NCBI GenBank assembly: GCA_003326205.1
Contig: LWTK01000031.1
Location: 1-64,000, forward strand
Source: Nostoc sp. ATCC 43529
GTDB taxonomy: Bacteria; Cyanobacteriota; Cyanobacteriia; Cyanobacteriales; Nostocaceae
Direction: 5' to 3'
DNA length: 64,000 nucleotides
Shown: positions 36,124 to 46,072 of the stretch, piece by piece
Layout of the letters: each line of letters opens with the position of its first letter
Numbering within the stretch: position 1 is the first letter of the stretch
Program-made: the position numbers and the translations under genes
Notes under the pieces: model-generated
Databases searched by the model: none
What the model was told of the DNA's origin: nothing
The model's input: only the letters and a program-made list of their open reading frames with translations

Positions 36124-36577
36124 AGATACCCCTTTAAATCATTTAAGATTTCACCATTTTAAAACCATTTTTTATTACCTGCCAGTGGTTATATTTTAGT
36201 CAGATATCTAAAAACATCAATTGTTAAAACAAGTGCCATTTGCCGCCAGAAGCACAGGTTATTTGAAAGCATTTCACTTTTTCAAATCGCCCACAATACT
36301 TACCACTGCCTGACAAACAAAGCCTTATCCACGCGGCTATATCTAAGTAATTCCGCGCTGATGGACTATATTTGTGTGGCTATAATTGAAATTATTTAAG
36401 TATTTATACTATAATTTTGAGCTAAAGTAAAATTAGCGATCGCCTTGCTCATCGCCAAGTAGCTAAAGTTTTACCAGAGAAGGGATTGGTAGTGTTACGA
36501 GGCTGTTGTTAGATATTCAACCATAATGGGCATACTGTAAATATCAAGTAAGTAGGCATTGAAACAGGGTAAACAGT
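36124..36577. other. Intergenic region upstream of the GTPase-nuclease cassette
   Basis: About 450 bp. A HIP1 site stands at 36437. A frame fragment HRQVAKVLPEKGLVVLRG (near 36450-36508) may be a gene remnant. No clear promoter motif is recognised; the plus-strand cassette begins at 36578 after CAGGGTAAACAGT. Confidence 0.4.
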
Positions 36578-38614
36578 ATGTTGACGATAACATGGCAAGA
36601 AGAGATTGCATCCTTAAAACAAGATTTGAAGAAGGAAATTAAAAAAATATCAGGTAAATCTGAAATTAATATACCTAATCATATTTGCATAAATAACCTG
36701 AAATCCAAGTTAGAGCGATTAGATGAAATAGAGAAAATTCTTAGTATAGAAAAATATAAAATTGCTTTTATAGGTACTATTGGTCAAGGAAAGACCACAG
36801 CTATTTGTCATCTTTTTAACTTAATAAGCGATTTCAATGTTTCCAAAACTATTGCTAATAAGTCTAGAAACGTAATCGAAACCAAAGAGTTGCTATCAAC
36901 CGGAGGAGGTAGAACTACTATATGTGAAGTAATTATCAAAGCTGCGGAAAAAACTTACATAGAGATAGAGCCTTATTCAGTTGATGAGATGGAAAATCTT
37001 ATTTTTGAATTCTGCGACTATATTGCAGATAAATATAAAGACAATCCTCAAGCAGATCAGAAGATAATTATTTCTAAAGAAGTTGAAAGAGCTATTAGGA
37101 ATATTACAGAAATGAAGTCACGGTATCAAACAATTTCTGAGGGTGATAAAAAGAAAACTGAAATAGATGTAGCTCAGGAAGAATTTGAAAAATTAGGATT
37201 AGATGAATTCAAAAAACTTGCTTTGAATAATGCAAGACTGGAATCTAGAACTACGAATAAGATTGAATTTGATAATAAAAAGAAGGAGCAAGAATGGATA
37301 AAAAATACTTTCGCTGCTATTAATAATGTTGAGTTTAAGGAGTTCGCTATCCCCAGAAAAATATATCTTTATGTGAGCTATGATGTTTTATCTGGATCAA
37401 ACTTGTCTCAGTTCGATTCCGTTGTTGATACTAAAGGACTTGATGAAAATCCAATTCGTAAAGACTTACAGAAATATATTGAGAATCAGGATACGATCTG
37501 TCTTTTTGTAACTCCTTTTAATGCTGCTCCTGAAGCTAATATTAGTAAATTAATAGGTTATCATCTTGCATCTAAATCTAAAGATTTTCATCATAGATTT
37601 ATAACTTTGGTATTACCTAAAAAAAATGAACCTGAAAAAGTGAATGAATGCGACGGAGATTATGATATAGGAATTCAAATCAGAAAAAAAGAAATTCACT
37701 CTACATTCAGGAATTCAAATTTAGAATTTTTCTCAGAAAATATTTTGTTCTATGATGCTTTGAGGTACTACCGTGATGATATAGTCAAGCTCAATACTGA
37801 TATTTACAGTAAAGAAGATGTACAGGCAGATAAAGATGATTTTATCAAAGCTGTAGCCGATGTAGTAGAACGTAGGCAAAATATTTTATTAGATGAAATA
37901 AAAAATATCCGAGCAAGCTTTACGAGAATAAAAAATGGTGATGCTTTGACAGGTTCAGAAATCAAGGCGATTGAAAATGCTATTCAGAAAATAAAAGATT
38001 TAGAGGATTTGAGTAAAAGAGTACAAAGTTTTCTTTATCAAGACAAAGGTCGAGATAAAGGTTTTGTTACTAAATATATTGAATACTATCATAATGTTTA
38101 TCCAGCATGGAATACTAAACACGCTATTCATAGCAACTTTGGTTACTATGAACTAAGGAATATAGATATCTATTACGATATGAGAGTTTTTGCTGAGGGA
38201 ATAGATGAAGATGAAATGTTAAAGAAGTTTACTAAGCAACCAAAACAGGAATTAGAAAATATTCTGAATGACCTAACATTTGCAAATGAATCTTTAAAAA
38301 CATTTATCCCTGAATTAGTTATACAATTTAACTCATTGTATGATGATTTTATCAGTAAAGTAGGAAAAGCAATTGAAGATCAAGCTAAGACAAAATTATT
38401 ACCTCGAAGCGAAGATTCTAAATTTTGGGAGGCTCTGATTAAGGAAAAAGGTAAGGTAAGACCTCGAGGTGAAACCTATACAGATAATGTATGTCAGACC
38501 TTGAAGCGTGAACTTGAAAAGGAGCAAAGCTTAAATACATTTTTAGAGACTCAAGCAGTAAAGCATTGGAAAAAATTAGTTGTTAAAATATTAAACTTTT
38601 TTGGAGAAATATAG
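36578..38614 (+). CDS. Large dynamin-like P-loop GTPase, first gene of an AT-rich two-gene cassette
   Basis: A 678-residue protein. Residues 1-60 form a helical lead. The GTPase core has P-loop GTIGQGKTT (66-74), a switch-I-like TGGGRTT (108-114) and G3 motif DTKGLD (284-289). A long charged insertion (about 135-250) separates G2 from G3, and no clean NKxD is present (LVLPKKNEPEKVNE stands in its place). The C-terminal 300 residues are helical and highly charged, suiting a dynamin stalk or coiled coil, and end in KHWKKLVVKILNFFGEI, which could bind membrane. Codon use is far more AT-rich than in surrounding genes. It lies 93 bp before a nuclease gene. I know no named family for it. Confidence 0.8.
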   Translation: MLTITWQEEIASLKQDLKKEIKKISGKSEINIPNHICINNLKSKLERLDEIEKILSIEKYKIAFIGTIGQGKTTAICHLFNLISDFNVSKTIANKSRNVIETKELLSTGGGRTTICEVIIKAAEKTYIEIEPYSVDEMENLIFEFCDYIADKYKDNPQADQKIIISKEVERAIRNITEMKSRYQTISEGDKKKTEIDVAQEEFEKLGLDEFKKLALNNARLESRTTNKIEFDNKKKEQEWIKNTFAAINNVEFKEFAIPRKIYLYVSYDVLSGSNLSQFDSVVDTKGLDENPIRKDLQKYIENQDTICLFVTPFNAAPEANISKLIGYHLASKSKDFHHRFITLVLPKKNEPEKVNECDGDYDIGIQIRKKEIHSTFRNSNLEFFSENILFYDALRYYRDDIVKLNTDIYSKEDVQADKDDFIKAVADVVERRQNILLDEIKNIRASFTRIKNGDALTGSEIKAIENAIQKIKDLEDLSKRVQSFLYQDKGRDKGFVTKYIEYYHNVYPAWNTKHAIHSNFGYYELRNIDIYYDMRVFAEGIDEDEMLKKFTKQPKQELENILNDLTFANESLKTFIPELVIQFNSLYDDFISKVGKAIEDQAKTKLLPRSEDSKFWEALIKEKGKVRPRGETYTDNVCQTLKRELEKEQSLNTFLETQAVKHWKKLVVKILNFFGEI

Positions 38615-38707
38615 GTAAAAATAAATTTTAAATTGCATGATAAATACAAAGGGACGTAGCAAAATTGCATCCCTACAATCATTTTTAAACTAAATTATTT
38701 CTTAATT

Positions 38708-39436
38708 ATGACTAGTTTAAATGAAGAAATATCAATAAAACTAAATATATATAAGAGAAACTATGCAGAATACACAAAGTGTTTGATTAGAGGAAGGGAA
38801 ATTGTTATTGATGGAAGACCAGAAGAAAAAGTTAGACAAATTTTTATATACTTTCTAGTAAATGAAAGTGGTTTATTTCCGAATGAAATTGACATCAAAG
38901 TTGAATCTAATAATCATGATATAGAATTATATAGAACCGTCAAAAATAAAAATTTTAAACCCTATCAACCTCCTTTGATGATTGTGGAAGTGAAGCGAGA
39001 AGAAGAAGATTTACAGAATCATGAGAATCAAATTCAAAGATACCTAAAAAAATCTTGTTCAGAAATAGGTGTTTTATATAATTATCATGAAATTATTGCA
39101 TATACAAAGAAAGACAAAGTATTTACGAATAATTATCTAAATAGTATTGAGGATATACCATCTTTAATCTTACAAAGTTCTAATATATTAGAGAAGGACA
39201 TCCTAGAATTTGAAAAAGCTGTTAATGGAAGTTTTAAGAGCTTTATTTATCTTATTAATAAATATGGTAAGTATAAACTGAATACAATAATTTTTAGACT
39301 TAAAGGTGAACAATTACCTATATCAGGCACTTTCTTTGAATTTCAAGATAATAAGGTAAACTATTTTAAAAATGGTAAAAATTGGCAAAGCTTTAATTAC
39401 CAAGATTTTGAAAGGTTAATTTCTATTACTTATTGA
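38708..39436 (+). CDS. PD-(D/E)XK nuclease resembling the HsdR N-terminal domain, partner of the GTPase
   Basis: A 242-residue protein. GRPEEKVRQIFIYFLVNESG (residues 36-55), D71 in HDIELY and EVK (94-96) in PPLMIVEVKREE form a PD-(D/E)XK active site. NQIQRYLKKS (107-116) gives the QxxxY motif typical of type I restriction HsdR N-terminal nuclease domains. No helicase or methyltransferase is attached or adjacent, so it is not a restriction system in the usual sense. The C-terminal 100 residues are unlike anything I recognise. Same AT-rich composition and strand as the GTPase gene, so the two probably form one transferable unit. Confidence 0.78.
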   Translation: MTSLNEEISIKLNIYKRNYAEYTKCLIRGREIVIDGRPEEKVRQIFIYFLVNESGLFPNEIDIKVESNNHDIELYRTVKNKNFKPYQPPLMIVEVKREEEDLQNHENQIQRYLKKSCSEIGVLYNYHEIIAYTKKDKVFTNNYLNSIEDIPSLILQSSNILEKDILEFEKAVNGSFKSFIYLINKYGKYKLNTIIFRLKGEQLPISGTFFEFQDNKVNYFKNGKNWQSFNYQDFERLISITY

Positions 39437-39489
39437 CAAACTATAACGCGTCTTCAAATAACAAACGATCGTCAGAAAAATTGCAGGAA

Positions 39490-39954
39490 TTATCCTTCCC
39501 AGTCTTGACGAGTATCGCATAGAAAATTTTCCGCGATCGCATCATCAAATAAATAAGGGCAAGACTCTGGAAAAGTTCGTAATGGTAAGTTAGTTTCTCG
39601 TAGCGCCAAATCAACTCCAGCTTCAAACCCATCTAACAAAGCTTCTTCTATTCGAGACTTTAAGCTAGGGTTCTGCCGCAAATGCCTGTGGATGGCACGA
39701 CGCTGTTCTCGAATCGTTAAAAACCAACTGCGAGAGCGTTGTTCGGGTTGATATTCCCACTTCAAGAGATGACCGAGTAATACACTCAGACAGCTCACTA
39801 GCTCCCGATACTCGTGTCTGCCCAAAGCTTGAATTTCCTCTTGCAGGTGTCGCCAGTCTAGTTCCGTAACTAGCTTCTGCTCTAACGCTTTAGCCTGCTG
39901 CTGTGTCCAGCCATAGAAGTCTTGGTCATACAAATCAGGTTTGTCCATATCCAT
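39490..39954 (-). CDS. DUF29 family protein
   Basis: About 154 residues from ATG 39954 (MDMDKPDLYDQDFYGWTQQQ). The diagnostic features are YDQDFYGWTQQQAKAL, LDWRHLQEEIQALGR, a central HLLKWEYQPEQRSRSW and a C-terminal LPLRTFPESCPYLFDDAI. DUF29 proteins are small cyanobacterial and proteobacterial proteins of unknown function, often in many copies; a decayed copy is at 29760-30014. The last residues (ENFLCDTRQDWEG) deviate from the usual W-L/W-F-P end. Confidence 0.9.
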   Translation of the reverse strand: MDMDKPDLYDQDFYGWTQQQAKALEQKLVTELDWRHLQEEIQALGRHEYRELVSCLSVLLGHLLKWEYQPEQRSRSWFLTIREQRRAIHRHLRQNPSLKSRIEEALLDGFEAGVDLALRETNLPLRTFPESCPYLFDDAIAENFLCDTRQDWEG

Positions 39955-40062
39955 ATAAATGAATCTTGACAGCAAGAAACCACAAGCTAATTTAACAAGG
40001 GGGATCTAAATCCTTCACTGGTTACATTCAGAATTCAGAATTCTGAATTTCTGAACAAATAT

Positions 40063-40425
40063 TCAACTGGCTTTTGCTTCGTCGCCTGACGCTTCAGCCA
40101 CAGCAGCAAACCTATCCGCCGCAGCCTGAACGATTTGAGCCACTTGGCTAAGAGGCATGTGCTGTATTTGTCTGAGAATCAAACTTAAATCTGAGGTTTC
40201 TTGTATTGGCTTGCCATCCAAGCAACTAAGTAACTCTTGGAGTGTGTAACCCGCTCTCGCTGCGATTTTTGCCAAATATTCTGTGTCTGGCACATTTACA
40301 CCCTTTTCCCACAACTGAACAGCAGTAGCAGAAACTCCCAAAAGCTTGCCAAAAGCTCGCTGGCTCATGGAACCACGAGCTAGTTTGATGATTTCAATCA
40401 GTTTTTCTCTGCTTTCGATGTTCAC
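40063..40425 (-). CDS. XRE-family HTH DNA-binding protein
   Basis: A 120-residue protein. Residues about 5-65 form an HTH_3 domain (GSMSQRAFGKLLGVSATAVQLWEKGVNVPDTEYLAKIAARAGY). An Ala-rich helical C-terminus (SQVAQIVQAAADRFAAVAEASGD) may serve dimerisation. No toxin gene is adjacent. It could regulate neighbouring genes or itself. Confidence 0.85.
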   Translation of the reverse strand: MNIESREKLIEIIKLARGSMSQRAFGKLLGVSATAVQLWEKGVNVPDTEYLAKIAARAGYTLQELLSCLDGKPIQETSDLSLILRQIQHMPLSQVAQIVQAAADRFAAVAEASGDEAKAS

Positions 40426-40616
40426 TGCTTGTGTAGCTAGTCAACTGCATTTATTAGTTTAGTGAGAAACTCTAAAATTTTGATTTTATATTGACAAGTT
40501 TAATTGTTAATGATAATTTAAATAAACATTGTAAATAAGCAACGTTAATTTCAATTATAGACTATAGACGCTGCTACGTTATTTGGCATTGTTGCCAATC
40601 AGATAAAAGGTGCATC

Positions 40617-41066
40617 ATGTTTTCCAAGCCACGCCAAATAAAAAAATATCGCCGTAAAGGTCGAAATTTCATAGCCGCTAATAAAATTAAACCAGAGCAG
40701 TGGCAAATTTCAAACCGTGAAGCAAAACAAGCTCTCAAAACCAAAGGCTATCAGATTAAGCAAATCAAGAAAATTCACTGTCTGAAGCATCAGGTGTGTA
40801 TCTCTTACTGGGATACGGCAGGTAACATCTGTAGTAGCTTTTTCAGCTACCGGATTTTTGGGCGTTGGCAACAAGAAGTAGAAAATTTAATTTATACTTG
40901 CGAAACACTGAAGGAATGGGCAAAGGTAAATTACGTTATGAAATACGAACTTGCTTATTATAGCTATCCCAGTGAAATTGAAGATGCACTTTGCGCTGCA
41001 TTAGAAAACCGCTTGCATGTGTTAAAAGGAACATTGCAACAAGCGGTTTATCAGAAGTTTTACTAA
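40617..41066 (+). CDS. Unrecognised basic protein, 149 residues
   Basis: Begins MFSKPRQIKKYRRKGRNFIA. The first 45 residues are strongly basic. A Cys/Trp-containing middle (HCLKHQVCISYWDTAGNICSSFFSYRIFGRWQQE) follows, then a helical C-terminus. A ribosome-binding-like AAAGGTG precedes the ATG. It runs into the end of prfA tail to tail with a 6-bp gap. The basic N-terminus hints at nucleic-acid binding, but no family is recognised. Confidence 0.55.
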   Translation: MFSKPRQIKKYRRKGRNFIAANKIKPEQWQISNREAKQALKTKGYQIKQIKKIHCLKHQVCISYWDTAGNICSSFFSYRIFGRWQQEVENLIYTCETLKEWAKVNYVMKYELAYYSYPSEIEDALCAALENRLHVLKGTLQQAVYQKFY

Positions 41067-41072
41067 TAAAAA

Positions 41073-42170
41073 TTAATTAGCGCTAGCAGTTGCTAATTCA
41101 GCTAGACGTTCCTGTTGGTCTTGGGAGATGCAAGATTGGATAATAGTCTCCAAATCGCCTTCCAAGACTGGATTAAGAGAATAGTTTTGACCTAAACGGT
41201 GGTCGGTAACGCGGTTGTCTTTATAATTGTAAGTGCGAATTTTTTCCGATCGCGATCCCGTTCCAACTTGCGATCGCCGCATGGAAGTTACAGCTTCTTG
41301 TTGTTCGCGTAACTTCATTTCATACAACTTCGCCCGCAAAATTTGCATCGCTCGTTCTTTGTTTTGCAACTGGCTGCGTTCTTCCGTACAGAAAATGCGA
41401 ATTCCTGTAGGTTTGTGCATCAAGTCAACGGCTGTTTCCACCTTGTTGACGTTTTGTCCGCCAGCACCGCCAGAACGAGCCGTGGTCATTTCAATATCTT
41501 TCGGGTCAATGTGAATTTCCACATCATCGACTTCTGGCATAATTGCCACTGTAGCAGTAGAAGTGTGAACACGTCCGCCTGCTTCTGTCAAGGGCACCCG
41601 CTGTACGCGATGCACTCCAGCTTCAAACTTTAGCTGACTGTAAACGTCGTCACCTTTAATTTCCAGAATCACTTCTTTCCAGCCACCCATTTCTCCCAAA
41701 GATTCGCTCACTAGAGAAACTTTCCAACCTTGAGTTTGGGCGTAGCGAGTGTACATCCGCATCAAATCGCCAGCCCAAATACTGGCTTCATCACCACCTG
41801 TACCAGCGCGAATTTCCAACATGATATTCTTTTCATCATTGGGGTCACGTGGTAGCAGTAAGACTTTCAAGCGACTCTCTAAGTATTCTATTTTTTCCTC
41901 AAGTTCATCTACTTCCAGTGCTGCCATTTCTTGCAACTCTGGGTCACTGGCAGATTCTTTGTAAACCTGACGCGCTCCTGTCAAGTCTTCTTGGGCTATC
42001 TTCCAAGTTTCATAGGTATTAACTACCTCTTCCAAAGAAGAACGAGACTTAGCAATTTGTTGATACTCATCAGGGTTGCTAGCGGTATCGGGGTCGCCAA
42101 GACGACGCGTTAATTCATTAAAGGTTTGTTCAACGGATTTTAGTTTTTCCAGTAAGTATGTTTCAGCCAT
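41073..42170 (-). CDS. prfA: Peptide chain release factor 1
   Basis: A 365-residue RF1, reading UAA and UAG stop codons. The catalytic GGQ is in [18 protein letters not shown]. Domain 1 helices ([20 protein letters not shown]) and the [19 protein letters not shown] segment are typical. It is the last gene of the ribosomal cluster on the minus strand, 105 bp after rpmE; the gap has a CGACCC/GGGTCG hairpin without a T-run. Confidence 0.97.
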   Translation of the reverse strand: MAETYLLEKLKSVEQTFNELTRRLGDPDTASNPDEYQQIAKSRSSLEEVVNTYETWKIAQEDLTGARQVYKESASDPELQEMAALEVDELEEKIEYLESRLKVLLLPRDPNDEKNIMLEIRAGTGGDEASIWAGDLMRMYTRYAQTQGWKVSLVSESLGEMGGWKEVILEIKGDDVYSQLKFEAGVHRVQRVPLTEAGGRVHTSTATVAIMPEVDDVEIHIDPKDIEMTTARSGGAGGQNVNKVETAVDLMHKPTGIRIFCTEERSQLQNKERAMQILRAKLYEMKLREQQEAVTSMRRSQVGTGSRSEKIRTYNYKDNRVTDHRLGQNYSLNPVLEGDLETIIQSCISQDQQERLAELATASAN

Positions 42171-42275
42171 GACGAGTGCGATCGCTCCTTAAAAAAATAA
42201 CAAATTGGCTCGAGCATATAAATGACAATCGACCCCGAAAAATGCAGGGTCGTCGTTAACAGCAGAGCCAACCCG

Positions 42276-42515
42276 CTACTTTTTCTTTTTGGTGCCGGAG
42301 CTTTGTTCGCTGGACATACCGTATTTGCGGAGGAACCGCTCAACTCTACCTTCGGTGTCGATAATCTTCTGAGTACCAGTGTAAAATGGGTGATTTCCAG
42401 ACCAAACATCTACGTGTAATTCTGGCTTGGTGGAGCCAACGGTCATCACAACTTGACCGTTACAGTAGACTTTAGCGTCTGGATACCACTTGGGGTGAAT
42501 ATCAGATTTAGCCAT
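42276..42515 (-). CDS. rpmE: 50S ribosomal protein L31
   Basis: A 79-residue L31 (MAKSDIHPKWYPDAKVYCNG). Only one cysteine (C18) is present, so this is the zinc-free (C-minus) form. VDVWSGNHPFYTGTQK is the family signature. The C-terminus is Lys-rich (SSEQSSGTKKKK). Confidence 0.96.
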   Translation of the reverse strand: MAKSDIHPKWYPDAKVYCNGQVVMTVGSTKPELHVDVWSGNHPFYTGTQKIIDTEGRVERFLRKYGMSSEQSSGTKKKK

Positions 42516-42660
42516 TGTTCCTTTTGTGGTGAATCTATAAGAATTATAACTTTTCGGTTTGAATTAGGACTAGAGACTGGGGATTAGGGACTGGGAAAGA
42601 GAAAAAAACTGACTTACTTTTTCTAATACCCAATGCCCTGTTTGGCCAATGGCCCATATC

Positions 42661-43077
42661 CTAACGTTTAGAGTACTGAGGTGCTTTCCGGGCTTTGTGT
42701 AAACCATATTTTTTCCGCTCTTTTGCCCGCGGATCGCGAGTTAGATAACCTTCGGTTTTCAAAGGTGGGCGGTTGTCTGGGTCTAGTTGGCACAAAGCAC
42801 GAGCAACTCCCAAGCGGACAGAATCAGCCTGTCCGGTCAAGCCGCCGCCTTCTGCTTTTACCAAAATGTCATATTCATTTTCTAGTCCCAAAGTTTCCAA
42901 AGGTGCTTTGATGACTCCCAGGTAATTGGCATTAAATTGGAAATACAAGTCTCCATCTTTACCATTGACAGTCAGTTTACCAGTACCTGGAACCAGGCGT
43001 ACTCTTGCTACTGCGGACTTTCGACGACCAGTACCCCAGTACACGGCGCGGCCGCTATTGGTGTCTACTGCTACCAT
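42661..43077 (-). CDS. rpsI: 30S ribosomal protein S9
   Basis: A 138-residue S9 with [22 protein letters not shown] and the invariant C-terminal tail KAPQYSKR that contacts P-site tRNA. Its ATG overlaps the rplM stop by 1 nt, as expected for the rplM-rpsI pair. Confidence 0.98.
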   Translation of the reverse strand: MVAVDTNSGRAVYWGTGRRKSAVARVRLVPGTGKLTVNGKDGDLYFQFNANYLGVIKAPLETLGLENEYDILVKAEGGGLTGQADSVRLGVARALCQLDPDNRPPLKTEGYLTRDPRAKERKKYGLHKARKAPQYSKR

Positions 43078-43538
43078 TAACTTTCTTCTCCAGGAATTGT
43101 ACTAATTTTTAGTTCTTTGGGTTTTTGAGCTTCGTGGGGATGAGTTGGCCCAGCGTAAACTTTCAGCTTGGTGAATAGCTGCTTACCCAAGCTATTTTTG
43201 GGTAGCATACCTTTGACAGCGTGTTCTAAAATCCGCTCTGGCAGGCGCTGTTGCAGCTTAGCAAAGGTTTCGGTTTTCATCCCACCGGGACGGCCAGAAT
43301 GGCGACGGTACACTTTTTGAGTGCGCTTTTTGCCTGTGACTGCTACTTTCTCAGCATTAACAACGATTACGAAATCACCTGTATCTAAGTGTGGTGTAAA
43401 TTCGGGTTTGTTTTTGCCTCTGAGGATTTGAGCGATTTCACTAGCGAGGCGTCCGAGGCGTTTATCGGTGGCATCTACTACGTACCACTCACGCTCAAGG
43501 GATGCTTGAGGAGGAAGGTATGTTTTAACTATTGTCAT
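43077..43538 (-). CDS. rplM: 50S ribosomal protein L13
   Basis: A 153-residue L13 with [31 protein letters not shown] and [12 protein letters not shown], all family signatures. It leads the rplM-rpsI pair within the cluster. The 161-bp spacer upstream has heptamer and TTTGTC repeats. Confidence 0.98.
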   Translation of the reverse strand: MTIVKTYLPPQASLEREWYVVDATDKRLGRLASEIAQILRGKNKPEFTPHLDTGDFVIVVNAEKVAVTGKKRTQKVYRRHSGRPGGMKTETFAKLQQRLPERILEHAVKGMLPKNSLGKQLFTKLKVYAGPTHPHEAQKPKELKISTIPGEES

Positions 43539-43699
43539 TTGTTATTTTTCCTTGTCCTTTGTCTTCTCTTACAAAGTTCTGTACCCTGGGGGATGGCAAA
43601 GCAATCGTCAAAAGCCGACGCACCCTGCCTTAAGCAAGCTACAGGCTTTGCGCTTTGTCATTTGTCCTTTGTAATTTGTCAGTCGTCCTTTGTTATTCA

Positions 43700-44548
43700 C
43701 TAATGACTAATGACTAATGACTCTTGACCAATGACCAACTTTGGCAGGGTATCGTACCAAATCTCTTTTGGAAAGGGAAAATCTGGGTAGCCTACTCGCA
43801 ACAAGCACAAACCTTGAGCTGGTGCGGCGTGTTTGACTTCTTGGCGGCGTTCCTCTTTCCAGAGTTCGGTGAAGTTGGAAAGTGTACGTTCTCCAGAACC
43901 TACTTGTACCAACATTCCTACCAACAGCCTTACCATGCCATATAAAAATCCATCTGCCTGTATTTCAATATGGATAAATGGCCCACTGCGACGACACTCT
44001 GCTGCTTGTACCTCTACCCAGGAATGCGATCGCTTTGAGCCTGCACGATGAAAAGCAGCTAAGTGATGCTTTCCCAACAGAGGTTTGAGGGCAGCTTGGA
44101 TTAATGATTCATCCAGGGGTGCATAATAATAATGCCAACTGAAGGGTTTCACGAACAAGTTAAGTCGATCTTCAGTGTATATTGTGTAGCGATACCGCCG
44201 ATAGGCTGCACTAAAGCGGGCGTGCCAACGGCAGTCTACACCAGCTGAAGCCCTGATTAATATATCTGGTGGCAGATAGCTGTTGAGAATTGTTGCCCAC
44301 TTGTGAGCGGGAATTAAACCTGTTGCTTCAAAATGGGCGACTTGAGCAGCAGCATGTACACCGGCATCGGTTCGTCCAGCGCCGTGTAATGTTACATGAT
44401 GTCCCAGAATAGTAGCGATCGCTTTTTCGATCTCTTCCTGGACTGTACGCTGGTTCTTTTGCCTTTGCCAGCCATGAAAATGAGTGCCCAGGTATTGGAT
44501 TACCAAGGCTACTCGCTGAGTTTGTGTAGGCTGGTGGCTTTCTAACAT
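43700..44548 (-). CDS. truA: tRNA pseudouridine(38-40) synthase TruA
   Basis: A 282-residue enzyme making pseudouridine in the anticodon arm. The catalytic aspartate is D61 in GAGRTDAGVHA; FHGWQRQ, YRYTIY and FLYGMVRLLVG are conserved. The last residues (LVIGQESLVISH) and the stop codon are encoded by TCATTAG/TCATTGG repeat units, so the natural C-terminus has been replaced or extended by the repeat. Confidence 0.97.
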   Translation of the reverse strand: MLESHQPTQTQRVALVIQYLGTHFHGWQRQKNQRTVQEEIEKAIATILGHHVTLHGAGRTDAGVHAAAQVAHFEATGLIPAHKWATILNSYLPPDILIRASAGVDCRWHARFSAAYRRYRYTIYTEDRLNLFVKPFSWHYYYAPLDESLIQAALKPLLGKHHLAAFHRAGSKRSHSWVEVQAAECRRSGPFIHIEIQADGFLYGMVRLLVGMLVQVGSGERTLSNFTELWKEERRQEVKHAAPAQGLCLLRVGYPDFPFPKEIWYDTLPKLVIGQESLVISH

Positions 44549-44591
44549 ACAGATTTTGTCCTTGTCTTGTGTCCTTTGTCCTTTGTCTTTG

Positions 44592-44637
44592 GCTAATGAC
44601 CAATGACTAATGACTAATGACCAATGACTAATGACTT
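44592..44637. repeat. Heptamer repeats (CTAATGA/CCAATGA) between truA and rplQ
   Basis: Six consecutive units reaching the rplQ stop codon. Similar short arrays fill the spacers at 43704-43740, 50599-50627, 51255-51291, 52263-52299, 55110-55143, 56444-56487 and 58822-58876 of the ribosomal cluster. Confidence 0.9.
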
Positions 44638-44986
44638 AAACCAACTCAAGTATTGCCATCTCGGCATTATCACCACGACGCGGTACGGTATGGATGATAC
44701 GGGTATAACCGCCTTGGCGATTACCATACCGAGTGGGAGCTTGTTCAAACAGAGCATGAACTAAGGCTTTGTCAAAGATGTAGCCAAGGGCTTCCCGACG
44801 TGCTGCCAAGGAGCCGTTTTTGGCTAGGGTAATCATTTTATCTACTTCACTGCGTACAACTTTAGCGCGAACTAAAGTGGTGGTGATTTTACCATAACGG
44901 ATCAGCTCGGTGGTGAGCGATCGCAATAAAGCGCGGCGCTGGTCTGCTGGTTTACTAAGTTGTTTGACGCGACAACGGTGACGCAT
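44636..44986 (-). CDS. rplQ: 50S ribosomal protein L17
   Basis: A 116-residue L17 from ATG 44986 ([20 protein letters not shown]), the usual cyanobacterial length. An upstream in-frame ATG at 45124 adds 46 residues with no family similarity and is rejected. [28 protein letters not shown] is the signature. It follows rpoA as in the alpha operon of many bacteria. Confidence 0.97.
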   Translation of the reverse strand: MRHRCRVKQLSKPADQRRALLRSLTTELIRYGKITTTLVRAKVVRSEVDKMITLAKNGSLAARREALGYIFDKALVHALFEQAPTRYGNRQGGYTRIIHTVPRRGDNAEMAILELV

Positions 44987-45035
44987 AATTAAGCACTTAT
45001 GAACTACAAACGGTTTCCATATCATGTCCGCCGAC

Positions 45036-45104
45036 TTACTTATCAAAAAAACTCTCCGCGTCTTTGCGTTTTTGCATCGCCGTGTCTGTTTCCGTGATAA
45101 GTAA
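45036..45104. repeat. Inverted repeat in the rpoA-rplQ spacer
   Basis: TTACTTATCA (45036-45045) and TGATAAGTAA (45095-45104) are perfect reverse complements, enclosing a CTCTCCGCGTCTTTGCGTTT dispersed-repeat block. It is MITE-like in form and lies wholly between the two genes. Confidence 0.55.
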
Positions 45105-45124
45105 TCAACCAGACTCGATATCAC

Positions 45125-46072
45125 TTAAGGGTGTTTAGAGCCTCTTTCTTGGGGCAAGGTGATGCCCAAGCGACGCTGCAAAGCTTCTACGACCTCTTCT
45201 GCTGACTTTTGACCAAAGTTTTTAATTTCTAGGAGGTCTTCTTGGGTATAATCCAACAAGTCGGCTACAGAATTCACTTGTGCCCGTTTGAGACAGTTAT
45301 ACGCCCGTACAGAAAGTTGCAGCTCTTCGATGGGAATCTGAGCTGTTGGGTCTTCTGAAATTTCCGAACCTGTATCTGTTGGTTCTAGGGAAATGTCTTT
45401 CAACGGGTTGAATAAATCTACCAAGATTCCAGCAGCAGAGGATAGTGCTTCTTGGGGAGATATACTGCCATTTGTCCAAACTTCCAACAACAGTCGGTCT
45501 TTGGTAATTGAGCCATCCCCACGAGCTTCTTCGACACTATAATTTACTTTTCGCACTGGCATAAATACTGAGTCGATTTGGAGAAAGTCCAACGATGTCG
45601 CTTCCTCACGTCCTCGCTCTACCGTGCGATAGCCTTTACCTCTCTCGATCCGAAATTCCATTTCCAGCTTTCCACCCTCGGCGATAGTAGCTACATACTG
45701 AGTCGGATCGATGACTTCTACTTCACTAGGTAAATCAAAATGTGCCGCAGTAATTGTTGCTGGCCCATTAACGAGTAATCTACCAATTTGGGGTTGCGAG
45801 GAATAGTTTTTCAGGATAACTTCCTTCATTCTCATGAGGATTTCCAGCACGTCTTCCCGCACGCCAGGGACTGTAGCAAACTCATGTGAAACGCCTGCAA
45901 TCCGCACTGCTGTAACTGCCGTACCCTCTAGATTTGACAGTAAAACCCGCCGCAGTGCGTTGCCAACCGTTGTTCCTTGACCGCGTTCTAGAGGTTCCAA
46001 AACAAATTTACTGTAATGGTTGCGGCTTTCTTCTGTATTAGACTCTACACATTCAATTTGAAACTGCGCCAC
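45125..46072 (-). CDS. rpoA: RNA polymerase alpha subunit
   Basis: A 315-residue alpha subunit. The N-terminal dimerisation domain includes LEPLERGQGTTVGNALRRVLLS. The C-terminal domain (from about residue 240) with its helix-hairpin-helix KNFGQKSAEEVVEALQRR contacts DNA upstream elements and activators. It is separated from rpsK by an unusually long 449-bp spacer. Confidence 0.98.
   Translation of the reverse strand: MAQFQIECVESNTEESRNHYSKFVLEPLERGQGTTVGNALRRVLLSNLEGTAVTAVRIAGVSHEFATVPGVREDVLEILMRMKEVILKNYSSQPQIGRLLVNGPATITAAHFDLPSEVEVIDPTQYVATIAEGGKLEMEFRIERGKGYRTVERGREEATSLDFLQIDSVFMPVRKVNYSVEEARGDGSITKDRLLLEVWTNGSISPQEALSSAAGILVDLFNPLKDISLEPTDTGSEISEDPTAQIPIEELQLSVRAYNCLKRAQVNSVADLLDYTQEDLLEIKNFGQKSAEEVVEALQRRLGITLPQERGSKHP

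Noticed and set aside
42182-42270. CGACCC/GGGTCG hairpin after rpmE as a terminator
   Set aside because: No T-run follows, and prfA is likely to be co-transcribed, so a terminator call is not supported.
44987-45124. 46-residue N-terminal extension of L17
   Set aside because: The extension resembles repeat-spacer DNA, and ATG 44986 gives the standard 116-residue protein.
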